DNA of 64,000 bases from Ridgeia piscesae (GCA_025642075.2 JAODUO010001659.1:39504-103503), one strand, 5' to 3'; positions 22,975 through 38,525 are shown, counted from the first letter of the stretch. The notes: a model not told the origin generated them from the sequence alone. Numbers and translations: made by a program.

Positions 22975-24630
22975 GATGCCATTACTAAGTTCGAAGGGAG
23001 AGAGTTTGACTATTTAGGACAACTAATTGTAACCCCAACAATGGTAGCTATGAAAATAAGAGATATGAAGGATAATAAATCACCTGGAGTGGATGGGATT
23101 CCTCCCAAATTACTATTGGAAATTGTAGAACAAATCAGCATACCGCTTGCAACAGTGTTCAATTTGTCATTAGAGGAGGGAATAGTTCCGTTAGAATGGA
23201 AAGAAGCAAACATTATACCATTATTTAAAAAAGGTTCGAGAAACAAGTCAGAGAACTATAGACCAGTGAGTTTAACATCGGTGATTTGCAAACTATTAGA
23301 AAGACTAATTAAAGATCACCTGGTTGATTTTCTTGTTAAAAATAAATTGATAAACCCATCTCAACATGGGTTTTTAAAAGCGAGGTCATGCTTAACAAAT
23401 ATGTTATGTTTTTTGGAAGATGTCACAAAGTGGCTAGATGAGGGATCACCAGTAGATATAATCTACTTAGATTTTAAAAAAGCCTTTGACAAAGTGCCAC
23501 ACCAAAGACTACTACTTAAACTAAAGGCCCATGGCATAGGAAATGGAATGATCAACTGGATAGAAAATGGCTTATTGGTAGAAGACAAAGAGTAGTAGTT
23601 GATGGGGAGGTTTCAAACTGGAAAGCGGTTTTGATTGGAATACCGCAGGGATCAGTACTGGGACCTATTTTATTCTTAATATATATCAATGATTTGGATG
23701 ATGACATAACAAGCAAGGTGTTGAAGTTTGCGGACGACACAAAAGTGTTTAGGAAAATTAAAAGTGATGCAGATAGACAGCATTTACAAGATGATCTTAA
23801 TAAGTTGATAGAATGGTCTGAGAAGTGGCAAATGCTGTTTAATTTTGGAAAGTGTAAGTGCCTTCACACAGGACATGGGAATGAAGATGCACAATATACA
23901 ATGGGTGATACTGTACTAAATACTACCTTAAAGGAAAAGGACTTAGGGTTAACTATTAGTGCTGACATGAAGGTATCAGAGCAGTGTGGAATTGCAGCAG
24001 CGAAGGGAAACCAAATTCTTGGATTAATTAGGCGAAATATAGTGTACAAAGAAAAAGAACTAATAATACCGCTGTATAAAACAATAGTTAGGCCTCACTT
24101 AGAATATTGTATACAAGCATGGAGGCCATATCGCAAGAAGGATATTGATATGCTAGAAAGAGTACAAAGGAGAGCAACCAAAATGATACCAAAACTCAGG
24201 AATATTAGCTATGAAATGCGTCTAAAAGAATGTGGCTTAACAACACTAGAAACCAGAAGATTGAGAGGAGATCAGATTGAGGTGTTTAAAATATTGAATG
24301 GATATGAAAATATCGACAGAAATATTTTTTTCACAGTCAAGGAAGAGAGAAGGACTAGAGGACATGGAGTTACATTAGCAAAGAAGCAGTGTAGACTAGA
24401 TATTAGAAAATTTTCATTTTCACAAAGAACAATAAACGAATGGAACAGATTATCAGCTGATTGTGTAGGTGCTAGCAGTGTTAATATATTTAAAAATAAA
24501 ATCGACATATACCTAAGAAGGGCGGGGTATACTTAGATAGATAGGTTGGACTCTCGATAAGCCAAATGGCTTCCTAGTCCACCTGCCATCTAGAGTTGAA
24601 TCTCTAGGTGGCAATCTTGTTAAATCTTGT
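22975..24630 (+). mobile_element. non-LTR retrotransposon, nearly intact reverse transcriptase
   Basis: The frame enters the RT domain at about 22980 and includes MKDNKSPGVDGIPPKLL, ENYRPVSLTSVICKLLER, the catalytic YLDFKKAFDKVPH block, IPQGSVLGPILFLIYINDL, and LKFADDTKVF with the catalytic FADD box intact. It continues with IVRPHLEYCIQAWRPY and a C-terminal FSQRTINEWNRL to a stop at 24534-24536. One lesion is visible: a base missing from an A-run near 23566 shifts the frame between NWIE and KWLIGRRQRVVVDG. The endonuclease is absent (5' truncation). The 3' UTR ends with AATCTTGTTAA repeated in tandem at about 24612-24635, as CR1-type elements do. It is the youngest-looking LINE in the window. 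Confidence 0.9.
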
Positions 24631-24649
24631 TAAATCTTCATCGTGAGAC

Positions 24650-24905
24650 AAATGCTCTACCCTGGAAAAGGCGTTTGACAGGGTACCAAAGGAGGCAATA
24701 AGATGGATCATTAGGAAATCGTGTATATATGAGTGGTTGGTGAGAACAGAGATTACATTGTACAGTGAGGCGAGTACTGCGGTGAGACCGGGGCAAGGAG
24801 ATAGCAATAGCTTCGATGTGGAGATGGTGGCGCGTCAGGGTTCAGTACTCAGCCCTCTGCTGTTTGCCATTGTGATAGACTTCACCTTCACCTATCTCGT
24901 AGTCT
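24650..24905 (+). mobile_element. RTE-like reverse transcriptase fragment
   Basis: The translation EKAFDRVPKEAIRWI, then EWLVRTEITLYSEASTAVRP, then VARQGSVLSPLLFAIVIDF matches the RT palm of a family distinct from the element just upstream. That family has the characteristic EKAFDRVP and HQGSxLSPLLF boxes. Only about 85 codons survive. It begins immediately after the 3' end of the preceding LINE, so that LINE probably inserted into or next to it. Confidence 0.75.
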
Positions 24906-24999
24906 TAGTGGACCGTTGGGGCGACACAGATGACCTGGCAACCAGCTCCCTCCACTCCACTCGCCTCTCAGTCTTCCTCATGGCGGCCTTCCTTATTGT

Positions 25000-25970
25000 G
25001 ATAGACATAGTGACAAAATAAGCATAAGTGAGAGATGAAAGAGTATGTTGCATGGAATCTGTAGCAAGGTTTGCTGTTGTCTTGCTTGAACGTACGAAGT
25101 GGGTTCATAAGGGATGCAGTGGTATGAAGGTAGGCTGCAGGTAGTGAGCGCACCAATTTTAATGCAATATATCTCAGGGAGAGGTACCACCTGCAGAGAC
25201 GATAGAAGATGACAAGGAGGTGGTTGGATAGATATGCAACATAGTAGGCTTATTCTGTCATATGTGGGGGACCTATCGAGTTCGAAGGATGGGGAAGATG
25301 CTACAACAACATCATGAGTAAGATGTGCCTGGCTGAAATTCAGGAAGATATGGTCAATGAGAGTGGCTGAGTGTATAGTTACTCTGGTAGGCTTTGTGTT
25401 TGTAGGAATGAAGCCATTTGACATCAACATGTCAAGATAGTCAGCGCTGTAAATATTATTTTCATAAATGTTGTAAGTTAATATTAGCATCACCACACAT
25501 AATGATGTGTTTGTTTTCATTTTGTATTCATTTCGTTATTAGGTGAAGGTCTTGAGTAAATCAGTTATGAGTATTGGGTCCGGCGATCTATAAATTGATA
25601 CTATTAATAATTTGTTGTGAGTGGCATCATGGGTGTTATTTAACATTTCACTAAATATACAATCATAGTTATTACAGGTATTTAAGAAAGTAATATCGTT
25701 TCTTATGTCATAGTTTATGCCATTGTTGACTATATACATAAGTCACCCCTTCTTTAATTGTAGGTTTGTGTTTGCACATCAATTGGTAAACTTCAAAATG
25801 TGCAAGTTGTAGATTTTCATTTAACCAGGACTCTTATATGGTCATTACATCAAAGGTTAATTTGTTTGTGGAGTTTAGTTCATAGAGTAAAGCTTCAAGC
25901 TGTGCTTTGTTTTTAGTAAGCTTCTTATATTTCTATTTAAGACAAAGACATATTTTTAATAATGATTTTG
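25000..25970 (-). mobile_element. non-LTR retrotransposon endonuclease fragment
   Basis: The minus strand gives the apurinic-like endonuclease region: DVMTI then a stop, ESWLNENLQLAHFEVYQL (the S/TE-WL motif), then NNGINYDIRNDITFL, LLIVSIYRSP, a YLDMLMSNGFIPTNTKPTRV segment and TLIDHIFLNF. Two frameshifts and a stop break it. The RT is not found downstream, below 25000. It is probably a Jockey-like element, and the orientation is opposite to the LINE at 22975-24630. Confidence 0.75.
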
Positions 25971-28425
25971 TCTAATTTATAACCCGGGTTCATTTCGGGA
26001 ATAATTTTGTGATTCATTTATAATATAAGGTTAATCTTCATTATTTAGAACCATCTTTCTAGTAAATGATATTTACATAACAATGAAATGATAAATATTG
26101 TTTAAGTAACAGTGTAACAAAATGAATACTTGCATAAATGTTAATAATAATATAAACATCATCAAATTATTTTCCCCATATAAGTTTCGTAACGTTCACT
26201 GATACAATTTAAAAATAAATTTATACTGATATGATCGTTCACTGATACAATGCAAAATAATACAGATGTTGGTAGCGTACATAAAGATGAATACCTCCCA
26301 GATTTATGGTAAAAATTTAAGACATTGATAAATAAATTATAATAATCATAGCAAACATAATGAGATACACAGCAGATATGAGTAGATATATAACAGACAA
26401 GATTAGATACAGAGCAAGTCACATGAAATGTCATTAGATACCACGAAAATGAGACCACTGTGAATGTTATCATGGCATTGCTATTGTCAGCAGGATCCAT
26501 AAGTGTTTTGGCCATAAGTTTTTTAGATAAGTAATGTTGATGGGCACTAATCAGGGGAGCGTTTTGAAGTAACTGGTGTACATGATGTGATTTTTGTGAC
26601 TTTTATCAGCATATAAATTCTATATAAATGTTCATTTCTTGATAATCTGACAAAATATATCGCTGTGTCCTTTGTTGTCTACAAGTACAATAACTAACCA
26701 GGTAATCGTTCTTCATCAGCCATACTATTGTCAGTGCATGGTGCATGGTTAGCATGGTCTACCCATCACTACACTGTGTACATGGGCGAAGCTGGAAGAA
26801 AAAACAATATATAATATGAAAATTTTATAATGAAAATTCATTCAATATATTCAATGTAAATGGACCAAGAGGCCTGGACGTCCGTTGGACTATAACAATA
26901 GCAAGTTCAGTTGGTAATTATGTATGATATGTGCTTTGGTAAATCATAGTCACTGCTTAGTATCTTCACCATAATTACTTAATTGGCATTTTCTGTGATT
27001 ATTCATGAGATGACCAAAAACACCCACATTTCACGAATGCAGCATACAATAGCAATAGTGTATGAATGTTAACTATTTAGTTGTCCAAAAAATGAATTGT
27101 GTATCTTTGTCATGCTCCTTGTATAATATTTATTTAACCAGTAGACACCACAGGCATACAATTTTAAAGACAATTAATCAAGCACCAAAATAAACACATC
27201 TCACAGTTACAGAAAACCAGTAGTTTTGAAGATATAGCTTAAACCATGCAGGCAGGTATTGTCCACTTTAACAGTGATCTACTGTGTTATTGATACAGCC
27301 CCTACCACGGCTGCCACTGCAATTAATCAAGGTGCCACAACAACAATACAAGGCCAGGAATATCCAGCGTCACTATGGCCGAGTCAGGGCCTCTAATGGA
27401 ATATACATATATCCACAGGACGTCTTGTCGTCTGAGAGGAGCTAATGTTTACGCAGAACGGAAACATTTTAACAATTTCCTTTTTTGGGATGACCGTAGC
27501 TGAAGACTAGTGAACTAAAATGTCTTGTGTACAATGAAAACACCCCCATATATGACACTATCTGTCTAGGCAAAATAAAAGAAGACGGCTACAAAACATT
27601 TTAATAAGAACACTGAAAATGTACCAGTTTGAAGGTCTTAGAGGATCATAGGAGGGTACAAAAAGAGTCAATCAAATTAAAATGTAGTGCACTACATTCT
27701 ACATTGAAAACATTAATGTTAGAGCAATCCAGTATATACTGTAAAATATAGCAGAACAAAAGAAAAACAGTCTATCTAATACTGCATATTTAAATACACG
27801 ACTATAGTATCTAACATTACAACCATCTCCTGAATAAATCACTAGGTAATTTTCATGACATTAGAACGTTTTCCATCATTGTGTTGTGTCTGTTAAAAAT
27901 ATGGATGCCTGCCAATGTTGGTTCATACTCCAGCAAACGTACTTCAGTATGGTTGTATGATGCATGCAGTAAATGTATACTAAACATGTTTTGTAGAGAT
28001 GCTCTTGAATCCGAAGTCAAATGACATCACCGAAGTAGTTATTAAAAGGAAGATTTATTCTGAAATGTTATGAATACCAATTATAAAGTTGTCAATACAG
28101 TACTGTATCTAGCAGACATCACTAGTCATAATGGTGTCTATGCAATAATTATATGAAGAGAACAAGATTATTTTATACCAGGCATGTCATAATAATTGTA
28201 TAACTCAATCATACCCCTGAAAGTACATCAGTTATGATGCAAAGGCTTATGTATCAATATATTTGGATAAACACATTCACATTAGTTATACATACATGAA
28301 GCAGAACATTAATTTTATTTTATTGCAAAGTAATTTATGTGGTAATATGTTGAAATACAGAAAAAGCACTTTTGGGGTACATTTTTGCCAGTCATACAGT
28401 GTTTGATGAACAGGTGCATATTAAG
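25971..28425. other. 2.4 kb without recognised features
   Basis: AT-rich sequence. The 117-codon minus-strand frame at 26162-26515 is hydrophobic and low-complexity with no motif, and I do not support it. No inverted repeats or tandem arrays were noted before the TA tract at 28426. Confidence 0.5.
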
Positions 28426-28426
28426 T

Positions 28427-28493
<67 letters not shown>

Positions 28494-28498
28494 TATAT
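28426..28498. repeat. (TA)n microsatellite
   Basis: A TA dinucleotide tract with two short interruptions. The flanks to 29004 are AT-rich and featureless. Confidence 0.9.
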
Positions 28499-29003
28499 CT
28501 AATTAATATTCTAGCCAGTTGAGATGTGTGTTAAGACCTGAAATAAACTATAAATACACGTGTGACACCCATTTTCAAGGCACAACTGACAATATCTGAT
28601 TTTTTAAATACATTTTAGTTCCTTATATATTTTACCCATCCATTGATATTTTATTATAGTGGACAGGTCTCAGCATAAAGGTATGGGGTTTACTATTCTC
28701 TACTTGCGGATGTCACCGGTAGTGTAGTTTTGCTCCGTTTTGTTTATTTTAACGCACGCACCTCATAAATTCAAAACATCAATCACAGTACATGTTCTCA
28801 TGTGTGACAATAATACACGTCCCGTTTACGTTTTCATTTATAATGTTGTGTAATATATTCGATCTTACGTATTTTACCAGAAGACGAACTCCTTTGTGTC
28901 AGTGGGGTTGGGTAACGATTGCAACCTTGATATACTGGTGAATATGAACGAATAAATGTGACATACGTACATATGTGCTATCACTTACAAACCTATAAGT
29001 AAC

Positions 29004-29980
29004 ATGCACACACGCACACACGCACACACGCACACACGCACACACGCACACACGCACACACGCACACACGCACACACGCACACACGCACACACGCACACA
29101 CGCACACACGCACACACGCACACACGCACACACGCACACACGCACACACGCACACACGCACACACGCACACACGCACACACGCACACACGCACACACGAC
29201 ACACGCACACACGCACACGCGCACACACGCACACACGCACACACGCACACACGCACACACGCACACACGCACACACGCACACACGCACACACGCACACAC
29301 GCACACACGCACACACGCACACACGCACACACGCACACACGCACACACGCACACACGCACACACGCACACACGCACACACGCACACACGCACACACGCAC
29401 ACACGCACACACGCACACACGCACACACGCACACACGCACACACGCACACACGCACACACGCACACACGCACACACGCACACACGCACACACGCACACAC
29501 GCACACACGCACACACGCACACACGCACACACGCACACACGCACACACGCACACACGCACACACGCACACACGCACACACGCACACACGCACACACGCAC
29601 ACACGCACACACGCACACACGCACACACGCACACACGCACACACGCACACACGCACACACGCACACACGCACACACGCACACACGCACACACGCACACAC
29701 GCACACACGCACACACGCACACACGCACACACGCACACACGCACACACGCACACACGCACACACGCACACACGCACACACGCACACACGCACACACGCAC
29801 ACACGCACACACGCACACACGCACACACACGCACACACGCACACACGCACACACGCACACACGCACACACGCACACACGCACACACGCACACACGCACAC
29901 ACGCACACACGCACACACGCACACACGCACACACGCACAAACGCACACACGCACACACGCACACACGCACACACGCACAT
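29004..29980. repeat. octamer satellite (GCACACAC)n
   Basis: About 120 tandem copies of an 8-bp unit, almost error-free. Slips are visible near 29198 (a lost base), 29217 (a GCGC variant), 29826 (a two-base gain) and 29938 (an A variant). The three long reading frames across it are repeat translations. The alternating purine-pyrimidine composition favours Z-DNA. The reverse complement of the same unit forms the array at 52963-53803. Confidence 0.97.
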
Positions 29981-30362
<382 letters not shown>

Positions 30363-31074
30363 TGTATTGTTGTATGCATTTTCCTTTGGGAGCATTATAG
30401 TGTGTTTATTCAGGCGAACCGTGATCACGATAGTGTTTCAGCCACGTGTAACGGTCATGTATCGTGACTCGTCAACCATACTCGTTTGGGCAAATCCATT
30501 CAGTCGAAGCTTACAGCTACAACTGTGACAACACTTGGTGATTTAGACACTTGTATGAGCAATAGGTGCGAGTAATAGCAACTAATACCACATAGAACGT
30601 GCATATTGGCATAACAGAGCACGTTATTGACGGCACGTGATCGTTTTTTCTATCAATATTACTTGTTAGCTTTGACGCATTACGATAACTAGAAGTCTTA
30701 TTGGAATGTTTTTATGAAAGTCGATTGGTGCTTATTATATTTTTTCATAACAGTGGACTGTGCCCCTTCAGGGTTTCGGAACCTTAAACAAGTTGAACAG
30801 TTTTGCGTGTGGCATGTGCATGCATGTAATTATAAGTTAAAATGTGATTTATAGTTTTGTTTGCTAAGTTTTATTAAGCCATATAAGACAAGATGTATTA
30901 AGCAGTTATTTGCTATATTGTCATTTGCAGATATGTCCTCCACCGCGGCTGAACAGTTCCACGCCGATACGTTCCTCTCTTCCCCGGATCTTGTTTGTTT
31001 CACGTAGTGATGTGCCTATCTCGCTCGTTCGTCCATCTATGTATCAACATCACCGTCACTATTGTACAGTCGTA
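30363..31074. other. no recognised feature
   Basis: Mixed-composition DNA. I found no coding pattern, repeat or inverted structure that I can support. Confidence 0.5.
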
Positions 31075-31400
31075 ATGTCCTGTGGTTAGGCAAATGCCTC
31101 AGCATGACATTTCCACGTCTTTTTTGCGCTATGATCTGCCAGATGATACTCTTCCAGTAGTCATCTAGTTCGTCTCTCCAGCGTCTCGTCGGTCTTCATC
31201 TAGCTCATTTTCCTTCGTAGGGTATCCATGTGGTAATACACGATGTTCATCGGTTATCTCGTATTCTGTTGACATGCCCTGCCCAGGTCTGCTTCCGTCT
31301 TACACATTTCTTTCTACTAATCCCTTTGGTAAAGCCTTATTATACAAGCACGTATGTGACCTTTGTCTTTTCTCTCTCTGAGATATCACAAATGTTATGT
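31075..31400 (-). repeat. decayed LINE 3'-end-like repeat (partner of 22420-22700)
   Basis: Shares the ATGTCC, GCCTCAGCATG, CCAGATG and CTTCCAGTA series with 22420-22500. On the minus strand it gives an interrupted translation (LERRTR then LLEEYHLAD) of the kind found near the C-terminus of RTE-like ORF2. The following 31401-31660 shows nothing. Confidence 0.4.
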
Positions 31401-31669
31401 GCCTGTATTTGGTGTTTAACGTACTTCTTTCTATATATGTATACGTTACATTGTCATGCTTTGTATCATATTCAGTGAGTTGTATGAATGTGTTCTTTAT
31501 CCTGCTCTGTCGTGTCTAATTTGAACTAGCTAGAACATTTTCTACGTGACGTTTAAACGTCTGGATGCTATCCCTATTCTTCCACCGATTTTATTTGAGA
31601 CTTTGAAAAAATGACGTACGGTAGAGTGGTGGCTGGTACACTATAAGTAAACTTATGAATAAAACGCCA

Positions 31670-32505
31670 CAAAGCGTTTTTTTTTTAACAAAAATTTTAA
31701 AAAAAACTTTTTAAAAAAGCATACAGTATTTTTTTTCCAATGGAACAAAGCTGATTTTGTTTTTCAAAAATAAATTGTATTTAAATTTTAATGTATTTTT
31801 TACAATGATGTACATTTTGAGAGATTACATTAAATGTAAAAAAGCACTTTTATTTGGACGTTTACTATACATTTTAAATGTTATAATAAGGTTAATATAC
31901 TCCAGCGATGAAACAATTTCACCATATTTTGCAGAGATTGGCAACCACTGATCTTTAATTCATAATACTATTTAAAACAAAAAAATTTGGGGTTACACAC
32001 TTCTAAAAGTTAAAATTCCGAAAAATTAAAAACAATCTATTATTCTTTTTGCCAACAAAAATTTTATATTGCTCTTTAAAAAAAAATTTCCTGTCTAATG
32101 GGGACCAGATTTTTTTTGAAAATGCATTTTTTGTGTTAAAAAAAAAATTAATTTGGGATTTAGGGCATCCCCACTTTTTTGAAAACCCTCTTAAAAAAAA
32201 ATGGTTTTTTGGGTAAGGGGATTTTCCGAACGGGTTTTAATTTTTTGGTTTGGAAAATGAAACCTATATTAAAACTCTGATTTTCAAATGGTTCCCAAAC
32301 TAAACGGCAGATCAAACAACCGGATAAACGAGACAAATCACTTGAAAATTTTAAAATAGTTATTTCATATCTTGGTTTTTATATTTCTAACATCAATTTA
32401 TAGGAAAAAAAAATAAATTTTTTTTTTAAAAAAAAAAAGGGGAACAAAACCCCAAATTTTTTTTATTTGTATGAAATAGGGTTTTAATAATATATATATA
32501 TATAT

Positions 32506-32538
<33 letters not shown>

Positions 32539-33015
32539 TAATAATATTCTTTTAATAATTAAATACTTTCCTTTTCAACTTCTTCCAAAAATTAATTAAT
32601 TAATTAATTAATTAATTAATTAATTAATTAATTAAATTTAAATTTAAAGTAATGTAATTAATGTAATTAATTAAATGTAATTAATTAATTAAAATAATTA
32701 AAATAATTAATTAATTAATTAATTAATTAATTAATTAATTAATAAAAAATTAAAATTATTAATTATTCTTTCTTAATTAATTACATTAAATTTCATTATA
32801 TTATATTATATTATATTATATTATATTATATTATATTATATTATATTATATTATATTATATTATATTATATTATATTATTTTATATTATATTTTATTATA
32901 TTATATTATATTATATTTTATTATATTTATTATATTATATTTTATTTTATTATATTATATTATATTATATTATATTATATTATATTATATTTTTTATATT
33001 ATATTATATTATATC
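31670..33015. repeat. homopolymer-rich block, then (TTAA)n and (ATTAT)n arrays
   Basis: From 31670 to about 32560 the sequence is crowded with runs of 6 to 30 A or T, and with doubled G and C runs. From 32590 to 32750 TTAA/TAAT units repeat. From about 32795 to 33015 a TTATA pentamer array runs with occasional extra T. The first part looks like poor-quality or collapsed sequence. No coding sequence is present. Confidence 0.8.
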
Positions 33016-33139
33016 CCGGGTGGGGTTAATTTATATATATATGCCATGTTCCCTTGGGAACAGCATGGTGTGAGTGTGTATTCATTAAGTTGCTAATCAT
33101 TCTGTTATAGATAAACCCGTTCCAACCGGAGACAAATTA

Positions 33140-34307
33140 TGGTTCGATGTCAGAACGACTGCGGCGAGACGGCCGTTAACTTCGACGACGCCGACGTGTG
33201 GCTTATCGGACTACGGAATTTCGCCGGACTAACGGCGGCACTGCTGCTGGTGGGGATCTCGCCAACGCGTACTTACTACGGGTGACCAGTTGGAGTCGTT
33301 TTCCGGTGCGCTGGGAAACGGTTCGACTAAGTCTGCGCTATTCAAGTGTCATCGACTTGTTTCTGTGCTTCGCCTTTGCCCTAGTCATTCTGTGGCCATG
33401 GGTGAACATTCACATCGGTAGTGACGTATCTTTGACATTGCGTTGCGCTCGGTTCGATATCAAACATGTGTCGCGTTTGGCATTCGTTTTCGTGGGCAGC
33501 GGCATTGTTGTGGTTTGCCGTCAAGTGTGTATGATGAACACGTTCCAACACGAGACGTCGTTGATAAATCAACACAGCGGTCGCACCTTGAAACTACTGA
33601 GAGACGTCGTCGTCAAAGTCGGTGCAATATGCGTAGTTAGCTACTTACTTGTGCCGAGTCTTGCGCCGGATATTCATCTATCTTGCTGTTTCGTCGAAAG
33701 TTGGATGACGTCACGGACCGTCTACCTGTTTCTTCTCCCAATCACCGTCAATGTCATCCTTGGTGTAATAGTACTAGCGCGAACATCGCCACCGGAAGTT
33801 GATGCTGACCGACAGGATGTGACGCAAACCACCGGTGGCGACTTTGTTGACAAAGCAATAGACTTTCTTCCGCTGCATGGTTACGAAAATGGCTTTGACA
33901 AAATAACACATTCCAGATGGAATAGATTTGTTATAGTTGCGAGCGCATCGGTTCTAACGTGGTTTGTTTTGATGGTGGCAATGGCATTGGAAGGCATTCT
34001 TCTGCAGCCGCCAAATGCTGAAACCGTCTTTGTGATGGTCAGTGTATCGACTCTATACAGCGTCTGGAGCGCCTGCTCTCTCTTCATATATTGGACGTAG
34101 GTGAGACGAAACCATTGAAATGATCGTCGCTTTTATTGTAATATTGACTGTCGCATATAACGCATTGACCAACCATTTGTGTTATAATATATAATTTTGT
34201 ATATGTGCTGATTTTCATCCTCTTTAAATAAAACTTTTCGGTGACGTTACGTTTATATATGTTCTGTTTTGCTTGGCAGCATGATGTCGCGGAGAAAGCC
34301 ACTATAG
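33140..34307 (+). CDS. class-F-like seven-transmembrane receptor (Frizzled/Smoothened-type), possibly frameshifted
   Basis: A 5' frame starting at 33140 reads MVRCQNDCGETAVNF, then the hydrophobic LIGLRNFAGLTAALLLVGIS (candidate TM1). After a shift near 33285 the long frame continues with RFPVRWETVRLSL (compare the Frizzled FRYPERPI block). Five or six further hydrophobic helices follow at about 33350-33410, 33470-33530, 33610-33670, 33720-33775, 33925-33990 and 34025-34085. CCFVESWMTSRTVYLFLLPI resembles the Frizzled ICYVG stretch leading into TM5. A donor at 34097 (GTAGGTGAG) and an acceptor at 34279 after a pyrimidine tract would join W to TMMSRRKPL and stop at 34307, giving a short basic tail. 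No extracellular CRD lies upstream; that sequence is low-complexity. The class F call is inferred from topology and weak motifs. Confidence 0.5.
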
Positions 34308-34588
34308 AGAGTACAATGACAATTACCGTCAGAGGAAGTATACTTCCTTTCAGAGATGGAGCCTGCGTGTATTCATCGCTACACGGAATTATAATTCACA
34401 CGTCAACTACACTTGAAGTGGTGCTTTTTGGCCGGAACGACAGAACGCTAGAATTATGTCTCCAATCATGCGTACATAAACTATTAATTGTGTGTGTCAT
34501 ATGAAAAGCTGGCTTTGAGACTAAGAACACTTTAGATTCAGATAGGTCAAGATGAGCTGGTAATTTGGAGAAAAAAAGTGTCAATAAT
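34308..34588. other. no recognised feature
   Basis: Presumed 3' flank of the receptor-like gene. No polyadenylation signal or further coding exon can be identified with confidence. Confidence 0.4.
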
Positions 34589-36709
<2,121 letters not shown>

Positions 36710-37345
36710 TTATTGTAGCGTTTCACAGCGATCGCTTTATCACTTTGACGTATTTGTTTAAGTCATCTTGGTAATTTCATAACTTTCCGTGGGAAAGCTT
36801 TGGTAACTTTTTATCATAAAACGGGAACCTTGGTAGTTTTTTACGACATAGAATATTTTCCTAATCATATTTTGGGTTGAAACGTCATTTCTTAGTAAAA
36901 TACGACAACGTGAAAAGGATGTCAGGCGTTCACCACCTATCCGCCACTACTATTTCGTAACATGTCCGTTAGGGCGCGTCACCAGTTCACCAGCTATCCG
37001 CTAGAGACGCTACACGACCGTTGACCTTTGACCTAGTTATGAGGTCACTTATCCGGATCCCGCTTCCACCGATCCGCACCGCGCCAGTGTATAACGATCT
37101 GTACCTACTATACTGCTTACATTAAAAGCTGGCGCCATATTGCGGATAAAAGCTATGTGGGTGTGACACTTTCTATCATAACATAACAAACTTGGTGGTT
37201 TGTCTTACGACATAGAACATTTTTCTAACCATAATCTAGCATCTAGGTTGTGACGTCACTACATTGGACACTAGCGTCATATAACGGATAACTCTATCAC
37301 TACGTTAAACGCTAGCTCCATCTAGCGAATGAAACCACTAGTTAA
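36710..37345 (+). repeat. dispersed repeat, copy 2 (first copy at 955-1350)
   Basis: Collinear with 955-1350 (shared CGATCGCTTTATCACTTTGA, AGTCATCTTGGTAATTTC, GCTGGCGCCAT, TTGTGACGTCAC, AACGCTAGCTCCATCTAGCG). Between about 36900 and 37125 it carries an extra 200 bp absent from copy 1, which may be a nested insertion. TATCATAA-AAACTTGGTGGTTT occurs twice within it. Confidence 0.7.
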
Positions 37346-37452
37346 GGTTAGGAACATAAAGAAAATTAGGGTTAATTAGTGATTGATAGATAACAAAGTT
37401 GGTATTAATTCAAGACGATAGTGTCAACATTTTTTTGTACAAAAACATCAAA

Positions 37453-37745
37453 ATATGTAAGTATGTAAGTATGTAAGTATGTAAGTATGTAAGTATGTAA
37501 GTATGTAAGTATGTAAGTATGTAAGTATGTAAGTATGTAAGTATGTAAGTATGTAAGTATGTAAGTATGTAAGTATGTAAGTATGTAAGTATGTAAGTAT
37601 GTAAGTATGTAAGTATGCAAGTATGCAAGTATGCAAGTATGCAAGTATGCAAGTATGCAAGTATGCAAGTATGCAAGTATGCAAGTATGCAAGTATGCAA
37701 GTATGCAGGTATGCAAGTATGCAAGTATGCAAGTATGTAAGTATG
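37453..37745. repeat. octamer array (GTATGTAA)n to (GTATGCAA)n
   Basis: GTATGTAA units to about 37615, then GTATGCAA units to about 37732 with one GG variant, then GTAT tetramers. The LHTYILTY reading frames are repeat translations. From 37746 to 38035 no feature was recognised. Confidence 0.95.
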
Positions 37746-38035
37746 TATTTATGTATGTATGTATGTATATATGTATCGTCGTTTTCATGTGAGTCGACGA
37801 ACATTTAGCCGCGTTCACTTCCGGTCGCACAGACGCAACTCGAACAAAACCGACGAAGGGAGAACGTGGCAACGCATGGTAATGGTAAAATAACGCGCAA
37901 CCAACGAAAATGTCGTGGAGGCGACCCGAAAATGTAGCGACGTTCATGTCGACGAGTTTTACGAAGACAAACGAACAGTCGGCGGCAGCTGTTTTCTAGC
38001 GCTGATAAACTACTTTAGCGGCACGTACACCATAT

Positions 38036-38525
38036 GGGGCCGATTTTATAAAGTCGCGTAACTCTACGAGCAATTGTGCGGTCTACTGGTCGCAGCTAAC
38101 GGCGACTATTCAGTGTTACATACAGCCAGTTTCATTCGACCAATTTAGCATTCGCGTAAACAAATCGACATAGAATTGACGTAATTGACGCGGTGGGGAA
38201 TCTTTGTATTTGTGGTGTCTCTAGACACCCTTTTCACTTTAGCTAATTCCTTTGCCGATCGTATAGCAAATGATAACCTATGATGAATGTAAATGTATAC
38301 ATTAAAAATAACAAGTTGAGGTTGGGCTTGTCGTGAGCGTCAGCGAACTTGGGTGTAAATATTTCAACTAGCATCAAGTTATAAGTACTAAACACATGGC
38401 GCAGGCTACGAGCAAATATCGAGCAGACTCTGTTAACGCAACAAGGGTAACTTTACGACGTCTTAGGATTTCGATGAGTTATCGCCCGCTACGACGTAGT
38501 AAACGGGCTTTATGAAACCGGCCCC
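38036..38525. mobile_element. 490-bp MITE with Harbinger-like ends
   Basis: The left end GGGGCCGATTTTATAAAG is inverted at the right end as CTTTATGAAACCGGCCCC, 16 of 18 positions matching. GGGGCCGRTTT-ATAAA ends are typical of non-autonomous PIF/Harbinger elements of animals. The interior is non-coding. A 3-bp target duplication is not clear. Confidence 0.65.

Noticed and set aside
26162..26515. 117-codon minus-strand ORF
   Set aside because: AT-driven hydrophobic sequence without motif or conservation clue.
29004..29980. CRISPR-like regular array
   Set aside because: Unit is 8 bp with no unique spacers; the genome is eukaryotic.
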